This document shows, piece after piece, positions 1-64,000 of a DNA stretch of 64,000 nt. The first letter of the stretch is position 1, and every line of letters starts with the position of its first letter. The notes beneath the pieces were generated by a model. That model worked only from the letters and a program-made list of their open reading frames with translations. It did no database searches and had not been told where the DNA came from. The stretch spans positions 275,001 to 339,000 of the forward strand of contig JABMCL010003304.1 in the NCBI GenBank assembly GCA_018857735.1, given 5' to 3'. Source of the DNA: Alviniconcha marisindica (taxonomy: Eukaryota > Mollusca > Gastropoda > Provannidae). A program made the translations under genes and the position numbers.

Positions 1-205
1 AGCTAACGGATATCTTTTCAGTCATACAGCTATTACGCCACAGGTCTAAAAAAAACGTCAGCTAATGGATATTTTTTCAGTCACATAGCTATTACGCCAC
101 AGGTCTCAAAAAAACGTCAGCTAACATATATTTTTTCAATCATATAGCTATTACGCCACAGGTCTCAAAAAACTGTCTGCTAACGGATTATTTTTTTTGC
201 TGCTC
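1..205. repeat. 59-bp tandem repeat, about 3.4 copies
   Basis: A unit containing TATTACGCCACAGGTCT followed by an A-run and CGTCAGCTAA is repeated head to tail from the window edge; the last copy decays into T-rich sequence. It lies downstream of the last exon seen, probably in an intron. Nothing coding is seen between here and 545. Confidence 0.85.
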
Positions 206-544
206 AGATGGTAGTAGGTTTGTAACAGTCAACTCGGATCATATCAGGCATTTCTTTTATAACTGCCCAGGTTGCTGACACCAACACAAATAAAACCAAA
301 ATCATTTGAATCGAGACAGAACTCTTTTTTTCTACCTGGGGCTGACACGGCTCATGTTTATGCGCATGCTTGGACACTCTGTTGCTTCCACAGACTTATT
401 AGTACCCAAACCTTTCGGTGTGATTGCACAGCGTCAGTGGACAGCCGCACAGAGATAAAGAGTGCCCCTTCTTCAATGGTGTACCCAATTCTGGCAGCGT
501 TTGGAGGAAGGTGGCAGAAAGCGACGTTTGGAGTGTGGACATAC

Positions 545-63291
<62,747 letters not shown>

Positions 63292-64000
63292 CTGTAAATC
63301 AGATGGAGCAGAACTCATGAAGGACATGTGATATACCTCCCCCGCCCCTTTCTTTTTTGTAAAATTTTTTTGCTTCTGTTTAAGCGAACAAACATTATTG
63401 CAGACATGATTTATCGTACTTTCACTTAACATAAAAACTGTTGGCATTTCTCTTTAAGAATTAACAGAAGCTGCTGACTGAGCTCTGAGAGATCTGTCGT
63501 ATTGTGAAACACGCTGATACACAACACTGAAAAGAAAAAGAAAACAAAAAACAAGATGTACCTTCAGCTCTTGGCAGTGCTTCCAGTAAAACTGGATACT
63601 CAAGAGTCAACCTTCTGATAACAGGCAGAAATTGACATTTTCCCAACCTGCTTTTTTTCCCTGTTTTTGTTTTTATTTTTTTTATTTGCCATCCTAGCCT
63701 CCATGTCAACTTCAGAGGTTTGATTCTTCAGTTGCTGTTGTTGTTGTTTATTTAGCTTCAGATGTGTTGTTTCAATGCTACTGACCCCAGCAAGGCTAAG
63801 TCCAGCCAAAGCCAAGGTCCATTCTCCATCACAGATAAACCACCAGAGGTCCACAAAGGAAGATGAAAGATATCAGTTTGGTTAAGCTAAACTAAAAACA
63901 TCAGTTTAGTTGAGCTAAACAAACTAGCAAAAAAACAATCTAATAAATAGCCAGGCAACACTCACTGATCAGTTTGGTTAAGAGTTTGGTTAAGCTAAAC
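63292..64000 (-). other. Partial intron to window edge
   Basis: AT-rich sequence with scattered copies of AGTTTGGTTAAGCTAAAC near 63870-64000. A GTGAGTG donor-like motif at about 63961-63967 is not backed by recognisable Fn3 coding sequence before the edge. Confidence 0.55.

Noticed and set aside
63955..64000. Possible class C Fn3 exon beginning at the window edge, suggested by a GTGAGTG donor motif
   Set aside because: The adjacent sequence repeats AGTTTGGTTAAGCTAAAC found elsewhere nearby and does not encode the expected PKKIS ending.

Overview
This window is animal nuclear DNA: long introns crowded with microsatellites and minisatellites, short GC-richer exons, and canonical GT-AG splice sites. 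One gene fills it, entirely on the minus strand, so transcription runs from high to low coordinates. It is a giant titin/twitchin-family muscle (sarcomeric) protein kinase gene. I reconstructed 58 exons by placing splice sites by eye. After allowing for one 2-bp insertion, their 15,217 coding bases read as about 5,071 complete codons in one continuous frame. Both ends lie outside the window. The dispersed repeats look like ones I associate with gastropod molluscs (probably caenogastropods); that is inference from memory, not a search result.

Protein layout from 5' (63291) to 3' (545): 44 fibronectin type III (Fn3) domains in a row, then Ig, Ig, Fn3 (domain 45), a complete Ser/Thr kinase in six exons, and a short basic exon likely to begin the regulatory tail. 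The Ig-Ig-Fn3-kinase end is the arrangement known from titin and twitchin. The upstream part is unusual: I see no Ig domain in 44 consecutive modules, whereas twitchin/projectin (Fn3-Fn3-Ig) and vertebrate titin A-band repeats mix Ig with Fn3. Nearly every Fn3 domain is one exon of 297-321 bp bounded by phase-1 introns.

The Fn3 array has two levels of order. Domains 1-15 (63291 to 51453) are five copies of a three-domain unit A-B-C; the first three copies are so alike, introns included, that they must be recent segmental duplications of about 2.1-2.4 kb. Domains 16-39 (50275 to 26239) are four copies of a six-domain unit A-B2-E-D-B-C. Domains 40-44 (25545 to 14443) are individual linker modules. 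Domain 3 carries a 2-bp insertion that breaks the frame.

The introns hold many (AC/GT)n and (GA)n tracts, about a dozen tandem arrays (units 28-72 bp), a SINE-like tail in two copies, a long inverted pair of dispersed repeats, and three cases where part of an exon has been duplicated into the adjacent intron. The longest intron (16789-23688) contains a decayed or alternative Fn3 half-exon with an in-frame stop. I found no convincing gene on the plus strand and no RNA gene.
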